Source of the DNA: Flavobacteriales bacterium
Lineage (GTDB): Bacteria > Bacteroidota > Bacteroidia > UBA10329
DNA length: 55,394 nucleotides
NCBI GenBank assembly: GCA_021741155.1
Contig: JAIOYP010000024.1
Location: 1 to 55,394, forward strand
Direction: 5' to 3'
Part shown: piece after piece, positions 1 through 7,473 of the stretch
How the letters are laid out: the number at the start of each line of letters is the position of its first letter
Numbering within the stretch: position 1 is the first letter of the stretch
Notes under the pieces: model-generated
Seen by the model: only the letters and a program-made list of their open reading frames with translations
Database searches by the model: none
What the model was told of the DNA's origin: nothing
Program-made: the position numbers and the translations under genes

Positions 1-898
1 TGAAGTATGCGGTATCTCCCATAGAACCAATGGAATCTACTTTGTAATGAGTCCAGGGCATGGCTGCATATTCATTCAATAAAGAATATGTCGCGTTCTG
101 AAATTCCGAAATCGTATCCACATAAGAGGTCTGAGATAACTGCGCCACATCATCAACCTCAATGTCAATTATGCTTCTCCCTTCATCCAACTCAATATAA
201 TCAACATGCCAATGATCCACATTTCCGGCACGTGAGGCATAATTGATGAAACGGAACTGAAAACCAGCGTGCAAGTATTCCTCTCCAAGAACTGGAAGCA
301 TGACCCGATTGAACTTGAAATCCACCAAATTGTAGCCTTCTACTTCCCAAACCCGATTCCAAACATCTGCCGTGTCCTTAAATTCCATGAGAAGGATATC
401 AGCAGTTTCGGGAGCATTTCCCATTCCTTGAGCCTGATAATAAAAGCTCAGGTAAACTGTATCCATTGCACCAAAAAGATTGATGGGTTTTGAAGTAAGG
501 CTATCTGAAAGTGAAGCTAAAGCAAAACCAAAACCATAAGCCCTGCCGCGTTCATCCAAGCCATCAAACGTGGCAACGCCCTGCGATATGGGATTGATGG
601 CCATGTGGTTATTGATGTAGGCCTTATTGTCTAACCATCTATCCGAGTTCGGATAAAGATCTGCGGCAGTTTGCAGGCGCGAGAAAGGCTCGGAGAAATC
701 ATCGAAGAATGGAAGCTCAAGCGTGTCGCCCACAGCCCTCGAACTGTACTGCTGACTTCTCAGGTAGTTTTCATATTGGCCGAGTGCTGGGTTGCCGTTT
801 AGGTCAAACAGCATTTCCTGCGCCATTAAATTCGTTGAAAAAAGGCTCAGAAGCAGCGCAAGAATAGTCTTGAACTCCTTCTTAAAAATCTTCTTCAT
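1..898 (-). CDS. Secreted protein, N-terminal part (likely type IX secretion cargo), cut by window edge
   Basis: A reading frame on the minus strand starts with ATG at 898 and stays open to base 1, giving about 299 residues with the C-terminus outside the window. It begins with MKKIFKKEF and a hydrophobic stretch ending in LMAQ, a typical signal peptide with cleavage after about residue 26. The mature part is acidic and rich in aromatic residues, with a segment like LPFFDDFSEPFSRLQ followed by a jellyroll/MAM-like region (for example VATFDGLDERG, then WHVDYIELDEGRS). This pattern is common in large secreted Flavobacteriales proteins that carry a type IX sorting domain, but that C-terminus cannot be seen here. 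The start overlaps the end of the upstream PASTA gene by 17 bases, so the two are probably co-transcribed. The cargo assignment is inference. Confidence 0.7.
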   Translation of the reverse strand, partial: MKKIFKKEFKTILALLLSLFSTNLMAQEMLFDLNGNPALGQYENYLRSQQYSSRAVGDTLELPFFDDFSEPFSRLQTAADLYPNSDRWLDNKAYINNHMAINPISQGVATFDGLDERGRAYGFGFALASLSDSLTSKPINLFGAMDTVYLSFYYQAQGMGNAPETADILLMEFKDTADVWNRVWEVEGYNLVDFKFNRVMLPVLGEEYLHAGFQFRFINYASRAGNVDHWHVDYIELDEGRSIIDIEVDDVAQLSQTSYVDTISEFQNATYSLLNEYAAMPWTHYKVDSIGSMGDTAYF

Positions 899-1739
899 TG
901 ATGGTTTCTTCATTTAAAATTGAATCGCCCAACAGAACCGGAAGGGCGTAAAGCGTAGAATCGTATTGAATGGAGAGCGTGTCTTCTGTCAGATAAATGA
1001 TAACCGAAGTTCCCATTGGCACTAAATTATTTTCGCTAAAAGCGGGCACTTGCTTGTAAACCCTCACTTTGGTCGAATCGGTAAACGGGTCGTCTATCTT
1101 GAATGTTGCCAAGTTGAGCGAAGAAAGATTCAGGCGGTCCATCGCCTCTTGCAATGTGTAATGAATGAGATAAGGAATAAGCACGCGGGTATTGCTCAAA
1201 CCATCGCCCAGCACCAAATCAACCACGGTTCCGCTAAAAGCCAACGTTCCTTTCTTAACCACTTTTCCTCTGATCTTCTGTTGCAGCACGGCATTCTTAG
1301 CAATGTCTGGTTGATACTCCAGCCCGCCAAGTTTTAACCCAACGCTTTCAAGTACCGCCTTGGCCTGGCGCAGCGACAGATTTTTGACATCTGGCACTAC
1401 CACCTGTTTGGGCAGCATGGCGTTAACGGTGAGGTAAATCTTCCTTCCTCGTTTAACAGATAAACCTGGCTTTGGGTCTTGATCGGCCACTGTTCCTCGC
1501 GGAAAATCATCTGAGTAAAGAGAATCAACCACTACCAATTCAACCTCCAATGTATCTGCCATTGCTTCCAAGTCCTTCAACTTTAAACCAGTCAAGTTCG
1601 GAGTCTCAACCGTAATACCATGCTCAGTTTGAAAGTCAAGCCAGAAGTACAATCCAACTGTAACTGGAATGGACAAACCAACTGCAATACCCAAATTGAT
1701 AAGGAACAGTTTACTAAAAATGAACTTGATAAAACCCAT
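882..1739 (-). CDS. Membrane-anchored PASTA-domain protein
   Basis: A 285-residue protein with a short cytoplasmic N-terminus, one membrane segment (about residues 12-34) and three PASTA repeats outside the membrane at about 44-107, 113-179 and 186-252. Each repeat shows the usual pattern of a proline-containing first strand (TPNLTG, VPDVKN, IPYLIH), a helix, and a terminal YLTV/VDLVLG/IIYLTE strand. No kinase or transpeptidase domain is present. PASTA repeats bind peptidoglycan or beta-lactam-like ligands in the well-studied kinase and PBP families; the role of stand-alone PASTA proteins in Bacteroidota is less clear. The neighbouring ddl gene fits a cell-wall context. The ATG at 1739 directly precedes the membrane segment, and a good -7 promoter element lies 37 bases upstream. 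Confidence 0.85.
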   Translation of the reverse strand: MGFIKFIFSKLFLINLGIAVGLSIPVTVGLYFWLDFQTEHGITVETPNLTGLKLKDLEAMADTLEVELVVVDSLYSDDFPRGTVADQDPKPGLSVKRGRKIYLTVNAMLPKQVVVPDVKNLSLRQAKAVLESVGLKLGGLEYQPDIAKNAVLQQKIRGKVVKKGTLAFSGTVVDLVLGDGLSNTRVLIPYLIHYTLQEAMDRLNLSSLNLATFKIDDPFTDSTKVRVYKQVPAFSENNLVPMGTSVIIYLTEDTLSIQYDSTLYALPVLLGDSILNEETINEEDF

Positions 1740-1775
1740 GGGTTTGAATGGAATACGTGCTTATGCAACGGGCGC

Positions 1776-1783
1776 CAAAGATA
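1776..1783 (-). promoter_or_regulatory. Candidate -7 promoter element for the PASTA operon
   Basis: Read on the minus strand the sequence is TATCTTTG, an exact match to the TAnnTTTG -7 element of the Bacteroidota primary sigma factor. It lies 37 bases upstream of the PASTA start. No clear TTG element is found at the expected spacing, so only half of the promoter is supported. Confidence 0.4.
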
Positions 1784-1891
1784 TAAATTATGCACCCTCG
1801 CCTGTTTACCAATTATTGAGAACCGTCAAGAAGCAAAAAAGTCTCCGAGCGTAGTAAAGAGAATGTCAATATAATTGAATTAAGGGATAAA

Positions 1892-1927
1892 GGACGAGGG
1901 TCTAGGGACGTTTTTCGCCCCTCGTCC
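1892..1927. repeat. Hairpin-forming GGACGAGG/CCTCGTCC repeat
   Basis: GGACGAGGG at 1892-1900 and CCCTCGTCC at 1919-1927 form a perfect 9-base inverted repeat with an 18-base loop. Further copies of the same word follow at once (CGTCC and CTCGTCCC up to about 1942). It sits between two divergent starts, so it is not a simple terminator. It may be an interspersed palindromic repeat or part of the ddl leader. Confidence 0.5.
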
Positions 1928-2053
1928 CCGTCCTCTCGTCCCAAAACAATGAGGTTTTTAAATGATCTGAACTTGTTGACTCTGAAAACCTCAATTGAAG
2001 TGTGTAAGGGAACTTTCATAATTTCAAGTACATTGGTGGCGTTACATCTCCTC

Positions 2054-3025
2054 ATGAAAAAGACAGTTGCAATCGTTTTTGGTGGATACTCTTCAGAATG
2101 GATTATTTCTGAATTGAGTGCCAGTGTTGTGTTCAAGCATCTTGATAAATCTAAGTACGATTCCTACTTGGTAAAAATCTCCAAGGAAAGCTGGGACGTT
2201 ATCCTTTCTGATGGCTCTAAAAGCCCAATCAACAGAAACGATTTCTCATTTATGGAGAAAGGAAGTGCAAGGACGTTTGATGTAGTTTTCAACGCCATTC
2301 ATGGCACACCTGGGGAAGATGGAAAGTTACAGGGATACTGGGATATGCTCAATATTCCATACACATCGCCTGGGGTTTTGGCATCTTCGCTGACGTTCAG
2401 CAAAAGCTACTGCAACGGTTTCCTCCGTCAGTTTGGCGATGTAAATATTGCTGCTTCGGTAATGGTCAGAAAAGGAGACAAAGTAGATGCAAAAGCCATT
2501 CTGGATAAAGTTGGCCTTCCGTGTTTCGTAAAGCCGAACAACCTCGGCTCTAGCTTCGGCATTACCAAATTAAAAGACGCCTCTAAGTTTGATGAAGCGC
2601 TGGCCACAGCACTCGAAAACGACACCGAAGCCGTGATTGAGCAATTCATAAAAGGAGACGAGATAGCAAGTGGCGTGTATCAGCACAACACAACAGTGAT
2701 TGCACTTCCGCTTACCGAGATCGTTTCTAAGAACGAATACTTCGATTACCAAGCAAAGTATGAAGGTGCCAGCGAAGAAATCACGCCTGCGCGGATTCCT
2801 GACTCCGTTCGTGACCTCATTCAAGAAACTACTCGTAGAGTTTTTACCAGATTGAAGCTCAAAGGCATGTCGCGCATCGACTACATCGTTCAAGATGACG
2901 TGCCATATCTGATAGAAGTGAATACAATTCCCGGACTTTCGGAAGCCAGCCTTCTACCTCAACAAGTGGTTTATTCAGGAATCACGCTACAAGATTTCTT
3001 CGGGCAATTGATTGAAGGAGCATAG
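2054..3025 (+). CDS. ddl: D-alanine--D-alanine ligase
   Basis: ATP-grasp ligase that joins two D-alanines for peptidoglycan precursors in the cytoplasm. The 323-residue protein has the Ddl N-terminal motif FGGYSSE (residues 9-15), then HGTPGEDG, the ATP-grasp motif VKPNNLGSSFGI and the C-terminal metal-binding segment EVNTIPGLSEASLLPQQ. The length is normal for the family. The frame is open upstream to 1949, but conservation starts at MKKTVAIVFGG, so ATG 2054 is chosen. No Shine-Dalgarno sequence is visible, as usual in this phylum. It is divergent from the PASTA gene and convergent with rdgB. Confidence 0.95.
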   Translation: MKKTVAIVFGGYSSEWIISELSASVVFKHLDKSKYDSYLVKISKESWDVILSDGSKSPINRNDFSFMEKGSARTFDVVFNAIHGTPGEDGKLQGYWDMLNIPYTSPGVLASSLTFSKSYCNGFLRQFGDVNIAASVMVRKGDKVDAKAILDKVGLPCFVKPNNLGSSFGITKLKDASKFDEALATALENDTEAVIEQFIKGDEIASGVYQHNTTVIALPLTEIVSKNEYFDYQAKYEGASEEITPARIPDSVRDLIQETTRRVFTRLKLKGMSRIDYIVQDDVPYLIEVNTIPGLSEASLLPQQVVYSGITLQDFFGQLIEGA

Positions 3026-3036
3026 ATATGTGAGTT

Positions 3037-3138
3037 CCTTCCTTCGTCCACCTGAGGCGGACAGACGAGATAAAAGATTCTTCGGCAAAAAAAAAACACT
3101 TTCCGTCTCCCTCCGCTTGTCACCCTGACGAAGGAAGG
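3037..3138. repeat. Intergenic inverted repeats (convergent ddl/rdgB gap)
   Basis: CCTTCCTTCGTC at 3037-3048 and GACGAAGGAAGG at 3127-3138 are perfect 12-base inverted repeats about 78 bases apart. The left arm runs into a second palindrome, GTCCACCTGAGGCGGAC (3046-3062), with 7 of 8 arm bases pairing. The right arm belongs to a longer CACCCTGACGAAGGAAGGGTCT word that resembles interspersed repeats I remember from Bacteroidota genomes. The element lies between two convergent genes and may end transcription from both sides. Confidence 0.55.
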
Positions 3139-3163
3139 GTCTAATTCTTCTTCAAATCGAGAC

Positions 3164-3739
3164 CTAACTGGTCTTTAGAAATTCAACCAATTTCTGCACA
3201 GCCAACCCACGGTGGCTGATTTGGTTTTTCTGTTCCATGCTCATTTCTGCAAATGTTTCTTTGAAACCATTTGGACGGAAAATTGGGTCATAACCAAACC
3301 CAGCCGTTCCGCTTTCTTCTGTCAGCAGCTCGCCATCCACGCGGCCTTCAAAAAAGTGTTCCTCGCCATTTAGAATAAGGCTGATAACCGTTCGGAAGCA
3401 GGCTTTTCTATTCTCCACTCCTTCCAAATTCTTCAGCACCTTATCCATGTTATCCTGAAACGAGCAATCCTCACCCGCATAGCGCGCTGAATACACGCCA
3501 GGTTCACCGTTCAAGGCTTCAATCTCCAAACCTGTATCATCCGAAAAACAGTTCTTTCCTGTTCTCTCAAACACATAGCGAGATTTGATGCTTGCATTCG
3601 CATCCAGCGTAGTTCCCGTTTCTGGAATATCAACATCTCCAAATACATCTTTCAACGAAAGCACCGTAAATTCCTTCGGGAGTTTGGAACGAACCTCCTC
3701 CAACTTGTGCGCATTATTGCTTGCAAAAACGATTTCCAT
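3164..3739 (-). CDS. rdgB: Non-canonical purine NTP pyrophosphatase (RdgB/HAM1)
   Basis: House-cleaning enzyme that hydrolyses XTP, ITP and dITP to monophosphates so that they are not built into DNA or RNA. The 191-residue protein shows SNNAHK (7-12), FSDDTGLE (65-72) with the conserved acidic residues, GFGYDPIF (147-154) and SHRG (175-178), all hallmarks of the HAM1 family. The frame is open 33 codons further upstream, but that extension is a run of Phe/Leu/Ser codons made by a pyrimidine-rich tract. ATG at 3739 is therefore the better start. Confidence 0.95.
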   Translation of the reverse strand: MEIVFASNNAHKLEEVRSKLPKEFTVLSLKDVFGDVDIPETGTTLDANASIKSRYVFERTGKNCFSDDTGLEIEALNGEPGVYSARYAGEDCSFQDNMDKVLKNLEGVENRKACFRTVISLILNGEEHFFEGRVDGELLTEESGTAGFGYDPIFRPNGFKETFAEMSMEQKNQISHRGLAVQKLVEFLKTS

Positions 3740-3889
3740 GCGGTGAAAGTAGTGTGATGAAAAAAGAAAAAGGAAAAAGGTGGAAAAAGAAAAAAGTATT
3801 CTGCATCTAAACTCTTGATCAATGTCTTTAAACGGCATCCCTTTTTCATTTTCCCCTTTTTTCCTTAATCCTCTTCGTTACTTAGCACC

Positions 3890-5533
3890 ATGGAATTCCT
3901 GCGAAATAACCGTTTAGCGTTTCACCTAATGATGGGTGTTTTGCTTACACTGGTTTATCCCATGCAGGAACTTTTCTCTGGAAACCAGAACATCTATTTC
4001 CTGTGGGGAATGGCCGATTTGCTGCCCAATGCTTTTGCAGCCGATCCACTGCTCCTTTCTCCCAATCCGTATCCGTTATTCAGTTGGCTCATCAGCATAT
4101 TTCCTGTTCAATTCCTCGGTAGTTGGGCAACCATCCTCTACGTTTTTCTTAACGCTATTTACACCTTTTCCCTTTTCGGAATAGCCGATAGAATCACTCC
4201 ACTTTACAACAACAGAACCCAACTTTTTTCCTTTTTAACTTTTTTCCTTTTTCTTCACTCTTCACCCATTTGGGGGACGTATTTCCAGCTCCTTTTCGAC
4301 ATAGATTTACGTTGGATGTGGGATAGCGGCATTGCCGAGCAGGGCGTTTTGCGAGGTTATTTACAGCCAAGCATGTTTGGTGTTTTTCTCTTGCTCAGTT
4401 TGTATCAAGCAATGAAGAAGAATTACGCCTTGGCCATTCTTTGCATTGCTCCAGCAGCGGCCATGCACGCCAGCTACCTTTTTATTGGAGGAATACTTAC
4501 GATTCTCATCCTACTTAAAGCCAATTTCGGAAAGAAGAATCTCCTGGCCTCAGGAATTTTGCTGCTACTCGTCCTGCCCTACTCCTACCACATTTTCAGT
4601 CACTTCATGCATATTGAAGAAGGATTGAAAACAGCCATCAACGATGCTGTACTGGCTGGGTTTGACACCAACCTCCATATCAATCCAAGCAATTGGCTCA
4701 ACCCAAAATTCTACTTACAGATTCCAATAATGATTCTAGGAATCGCCATTCTCTGGAATACGCAACTCCGATTTTTCATCCTTGGAATTACCACAATTGG
4801 ATTGATATTGACCGCGCTTGCGTACGGGATGGACAACACCACACTTATTAGTCTCAATCCGTGGCGCGTTTCCATCCTCATTATGCCAATTGCAACTGCT
4901 GCCATTCTCTCAAAAATCGTGTGCAATGGTATTTTGATAACCGTTCGACCGCATGTTTTTAGCCTCATTGGAATTATTGCCGCAGCGTTGATTATTTATC
5001 GCTTGTTCGGAAATGGGTCTGAGTTCATCAACACATGGAAAATGATTCAAATTGGAGCTTTCGTACTCACGGTTGCTGCCGCAGGATTCATATTCAAGAA
5101 CGAATTCCTGAACAAACTTCTTGCTCCGCTGGTCGTTTTGGCTCTCATATCGGTTGGTGCTGTTGATTTTTATGTTGACGGCATTTCAAAGTCGAACAAA
5201 GACGAATTCAAGGTGATTTCTGCCATCAACAAAACCAGCGAACCCAACACGATTTACATCATTCCTTCAGATTGGACTTCCTTTAGAATAAATGCACAAA
5301 AGGCTGTTTATGTGGATGAGAATCTCGTTTACGGACCAGCTTTACCAAGTTTGATGAGCCGATTGAAGATTTCGGAATCACTCTACGAATCCAAAGATTT
5401 TTCGAGTGTCGTTGGCTCGATTCCAGTTGGAACCACGTTGAAGCTGATTGCTCCTTCCGAGTTTGAAATTCCAAGTTCCGTCTCTGACGAAGTCATTACA
5501 GAGGATTACACTTGCTTTACGCTCAGACAATAA
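3890..5533 (+). CDS. Polytopic membrane protein, possible GT-C-like glycosyltransferase
   Basis: A 547-residue protein with roughly ten or more hydrophobic segments spread over residues 8-430 and a soluble C-terminal part of about 110 residues. The first loop contains an aspartate and several aromatic residues (WGMADLLPNAFAADPLLL), an arrangement seen in GT-C-fold glycosyltransferases and related proteins whose first extracytoplasmic loop carries catalytic acids. I do not recognise a specific family. It is the first gene of a run of six close or overlapping genes that continues with an ABC glycan exporter, so a role in building or modifying the exported glycan is plausible but is inference. 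Confidence 0.6.
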   Translation: MEFLRNNRLAFHLMMGVLLTLVYPMQELFSGNQNIYFLWGMADLLPNAFAADPLLLSPNPYPLFSWLISIFPVQFLGSWATILYVFLNAIYTFSLFGIADRITPLYNNRTQLFSFLTFFLFLHSSPIWGTYFQLLFDIDLRWMWDSGIAEQGVLRGYLQPSMFGVFLLLSLYQAMKKNYALAILCIAPAAAMHASYLFIGGILTILILLKANFGKKNLLASGILLLLVLPYSYHIFSHFMHIEEGLKTAINDAVLAGFDTNLHINPSNWLNPKFYLQIPIMILGIAILWNTQLRFFILGITTIGLILTALAYGMDNTTLISLNPWRVSILIMPIATAAILSKIVCNGILITVRPHVFSLIGIIAAALIIYRLFGNGSEFINTWKMIQIGAFVLTVAAAGFIFKNEFLNKLLAPLVVLALISVGAVDFYVDGISKSNKDEFKVISAINKTSEPNTIYIIPSDWTSFRINAQKAVYVDENLVYGPALPSLMSRLKISESLYESKDFSSVVGSIPVGTTLKLIAPSEFEIPSSVSDEVITEDYTCFTLRQ

Positions 5534-5557
5534 ATTCGCCTGCGTACTTTTGATTCG

Positions 5558-6391
5558 ATGCCTTCCCAAAAACCAATTCGCGTTATTCGAGCAAAACAGC
5601 CATTTTCAGATTGGCTGAAACGGCTTTGGCAAAGGCGCGAAACGCTTTGGTTCTTTGTCTGGAAAGACCTGAAAGTGCAGTATCAACAGCCCATTTTCGG
5701 ATTGCTTTGGTCGGTTTTTCAGCCGCTAATCTACTTTGCCGTCATCCTCAGCGTTATCCGTTTTTCAGGAAGAACCACCACAGAAACACAAATGCCATTC
5801 GAGCTTTATCTGCTTTGCGGATTGGCCATTTGGAACTTCACCACGTCCGTTATTTTAGGTGGAATGAGTAGCATGCAATCGAACGCAGGCCTAGTCACTA
5901 AAGCTTCATTTCCGAGATTGTATCTCATTCTTTCTCCGCTCATCAAAAGCCTGTTCGACCTTGCCATTGTCCTAGTAATCGTACTCGTTGCAGCCATTTC
6001 AATGAAGGTTCAAATCCCTCTACTCTTTCCCGTTCATCTGCTGCTTTCGGTTCTACTCATTCTCCCCGTTTCCTTTGGATTTGCATGCATTTCGGCTACG
6101 CTGATTGTGTGGAACCGCCACTTCCGACATGCCATTCCCATCTTGCTTTACGCTACCATCTTTGTGTTACCCATTTTCTATTCGATGGATAAAATTGAGA
6201 ACCAATGGCTTCGTTTCTTCTACCATTTCAACCCAATTGCTGGCGCGATGGAAGTGCTACGAAACGGATTCAATCCATTTATTTGGAACTTGAACCCAAT
6301 GCTTTTGTGGAGCATTTCCTCCATCGTTGTTCTTATTATCGGAACGTTCTTTTTTAGGAGGATGGAACAAACCTTAGCAGACGAACTATGA
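5558..6391 (+). CDS. wzm: ABC-2 type glycan exporter, permease subunit (first set)
   Basis: A 277-residue inner-membrane permease with the KpsM/Wzm/TagG layout: an amphipathic N-terminus with WKDLKVQYQQPIFGLLWSVFQP (residues ~35-55), then six hydrophobic segments and a typical PIFYSMDKI...FNPIAGAMEVLRNGF motif near the end. Such permeases pair with a Wzt-type ATPase to move lipid-linked polysaccharide across the inner membrane. The next gene is that ATPase, overlapping by four bases (ATGA), so translation is probably coupled. Confidence 0.9.
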   Translation: MPSQKPIRVIRAKQPFSDWLKRLWQRRETLWFFVWKDLKVQYQQPIFGLLWSVFQPLIYFAVILSVIRFSGRTTTETQMPFELYLLCGLAIWNFTTSVILGGMSSMQSNAGLVTKASFPRLYLILSPLIKSLFDLAIVLVIVLVAAISMKVQIPLLFPVHLLLSVLLILPVSFGFACISATLIVWNRHFRHAIPILLYATIFVLPIFYSMDKIENQWLRFFYHFNPIAGAMEVLRNGFNPFIWNLNPMLLWSISSIVVLIIGTFFFRRMEQTLADEL

Positions 6392-7473
6392 CGGCCATTG
6401 AAGTCATATCGCTTTCTAAGTCCTATCAATTGAAGGGAAATAATCGCGTACGTTTTGACGCATTGAAAAACGTTTCCTTTTCCATTGCCGAAGGAGAATC
6501 AGTCGGAATAATTGGCCGCAATGGCGCTGGAAAGAGCACACTTTTGAAACTACTTTCTGATGTCACTTTCCCTACTTCTGGCGAAGCAAAAATTGCAGGT
6601 TCATTCTCCAGTTTGCTTGAAGTAGGAACAGGTTTTCATCCAGATTTGAGCGGACGCGACAACATTTTCCTCAATGCCTCCATCATAGGAATTTCTAAAA
6701 AGGAAGTGAAAGAAGAATTAGAAAGCATCATTACATTTTCTGGTGTAGGAAAATTCATTGATGAGCCACTTCGCACCTACTCCAGCGGCATGAAATTGCG
6801 ATTGGCATTCTCGGTTCTGGCACATCTCAAAACAGACATTATCGCGTTGGATGAAGTGCTTGCCGTGGGCGATTCCATGTTTCAAATCAAGTGCATGGAG
6901 CGCATTTTCGATTTCAAAAAGCAAGGCCGAACCATTCTTTTTGTATCGCACAATCTGAGTGCAGTAAAGAAACTTTGCGAACGCACCTTGGTCATCGAAA
7001 GCGGAGAAATTGTGTTTGATGATGCGACAGATCAGGCGATTCAATTCTATTTACAGAATCAGAAAACATCAGGATTATCCAGTCAATTTTTGAAAGACAT
7101 GACAACTCATTGCTCAGAAGAATCTGCAAACATTAATCTGAAACTGGAGCAGTTGGAATCGAATATTGAAGTCGACCTTGGCATCAACATTTCTGATTCC
7201 AACGGTAATCAACTCTATCATTTCAGTAATCGCTTTATTGGCCAAACGCTGCTTCCAGAAAATGGAAAGCTGAACTTAAAACTCGATTTCAATCATTCCT
7301 TGAAACCAGGGAACTATTCTGTTTCCATCTATTTAGGACAGAATCATGAAGAGTTAGCTTGGCTTGAAAACGTGGCTGAACTGGTTGTCCCGCCTTACAA
7401 TCCTTACGGCTTCCACAACCCAGAAGCCATCCAAAGTGCCATCATCACGGATTTCAACATCACCGCTTCGTGA
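6388..7473 (+). CDS. wzt: ABC glycan exporter, ATPase subunit with C-terminal glycan-binding domain (first set)
   Basis: A 361-residue protein with an ABC ATPase at residues 1-225: Walker A GRNGAGKST (43-51), signature YSSGMKLRLAFSV, Walker B DIIALDEVLAVGD and the switch histidine in LFVSHNLS. Residues about 240-361 form a beta-rich extension like the Wzt C-terminal domain, which in known O-antigen exporters binds the modified end of the glycan and sets substrate specificity. It overlaps the permease by ATGA and the following glycosyltransferase by one base (TGATG). This extension is clearly different in sequence and shorter than in the second exporter at 12511, which suggests a different glycan substrate. 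Confidence 0.9.
   Translation: MTAIEVISLSKSYQLKGNNRVRFDALKNVSFSIAEGESVGIIGRNGAGKSTLLKLLSDVTFPTSGEAKIAGSFSSLLEVGTGFHPDLSGRDNIFLNASIIGISKKEVKEELESIITFSGVGKFIDEPLRTYSSGMKLRLAFSVLAHLKTDIIALDEVLAVGDSMFQIKCMERIFDFKKQGRTILFVSHNLSAVKKLCERTLVIESGEIVFDDATDQAIQFYLQNQKTSGLSSQFLKDMTTHCSEESANINLKLEQLESNIEVDLGINISDSNGNQLYHFSNRFIGQTLLPENGKLNLKLDFNHSLKPGNYSVSIYLGQNHEELAWLENVAELVVPPYNPYGFHNPEAIQSAIITDFNITAS

Larger units (their letters stand above)
1740..2053. other. Divergent intergenic region between the PASTA gene and ddl
   Basis: A 314-base gap without a convincing gene. It contains a TATCTTTG -7 element facing the PASTA gene (1783 down to 1776), a GC-rich hairpin in a run of GGACGAGG/CTCGTCC-like words (1892-1927), and a weak TACATTGG element at about 2029-2036 before ddl. 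Short open frames here run into ddl or the PASTA gene and have no credible protein features. Confidence 0.6.

Noticed and set aside
269..493. Plus-strand 74-codon frame at the window start
   Set aside because: It lies opposite the partial minus-strand secreted protein, which has a signal peptide and stays open to the window edge; the plus frame has no protein features.
1949..2053. N-terminal extension of ddl
   Set aside because: The extra 35 residues are not Ddl-like; the family motif starts at MKKTVAIVFGG (2054).
3740..3838. N-terminal extension of rdgB with a hydrophobic FFLFLF stretch
   Set aside because: It comes from a purine/pyrimidine-rich intergenic tract and RdgB is cytoplasmic; homology starts at 3739.
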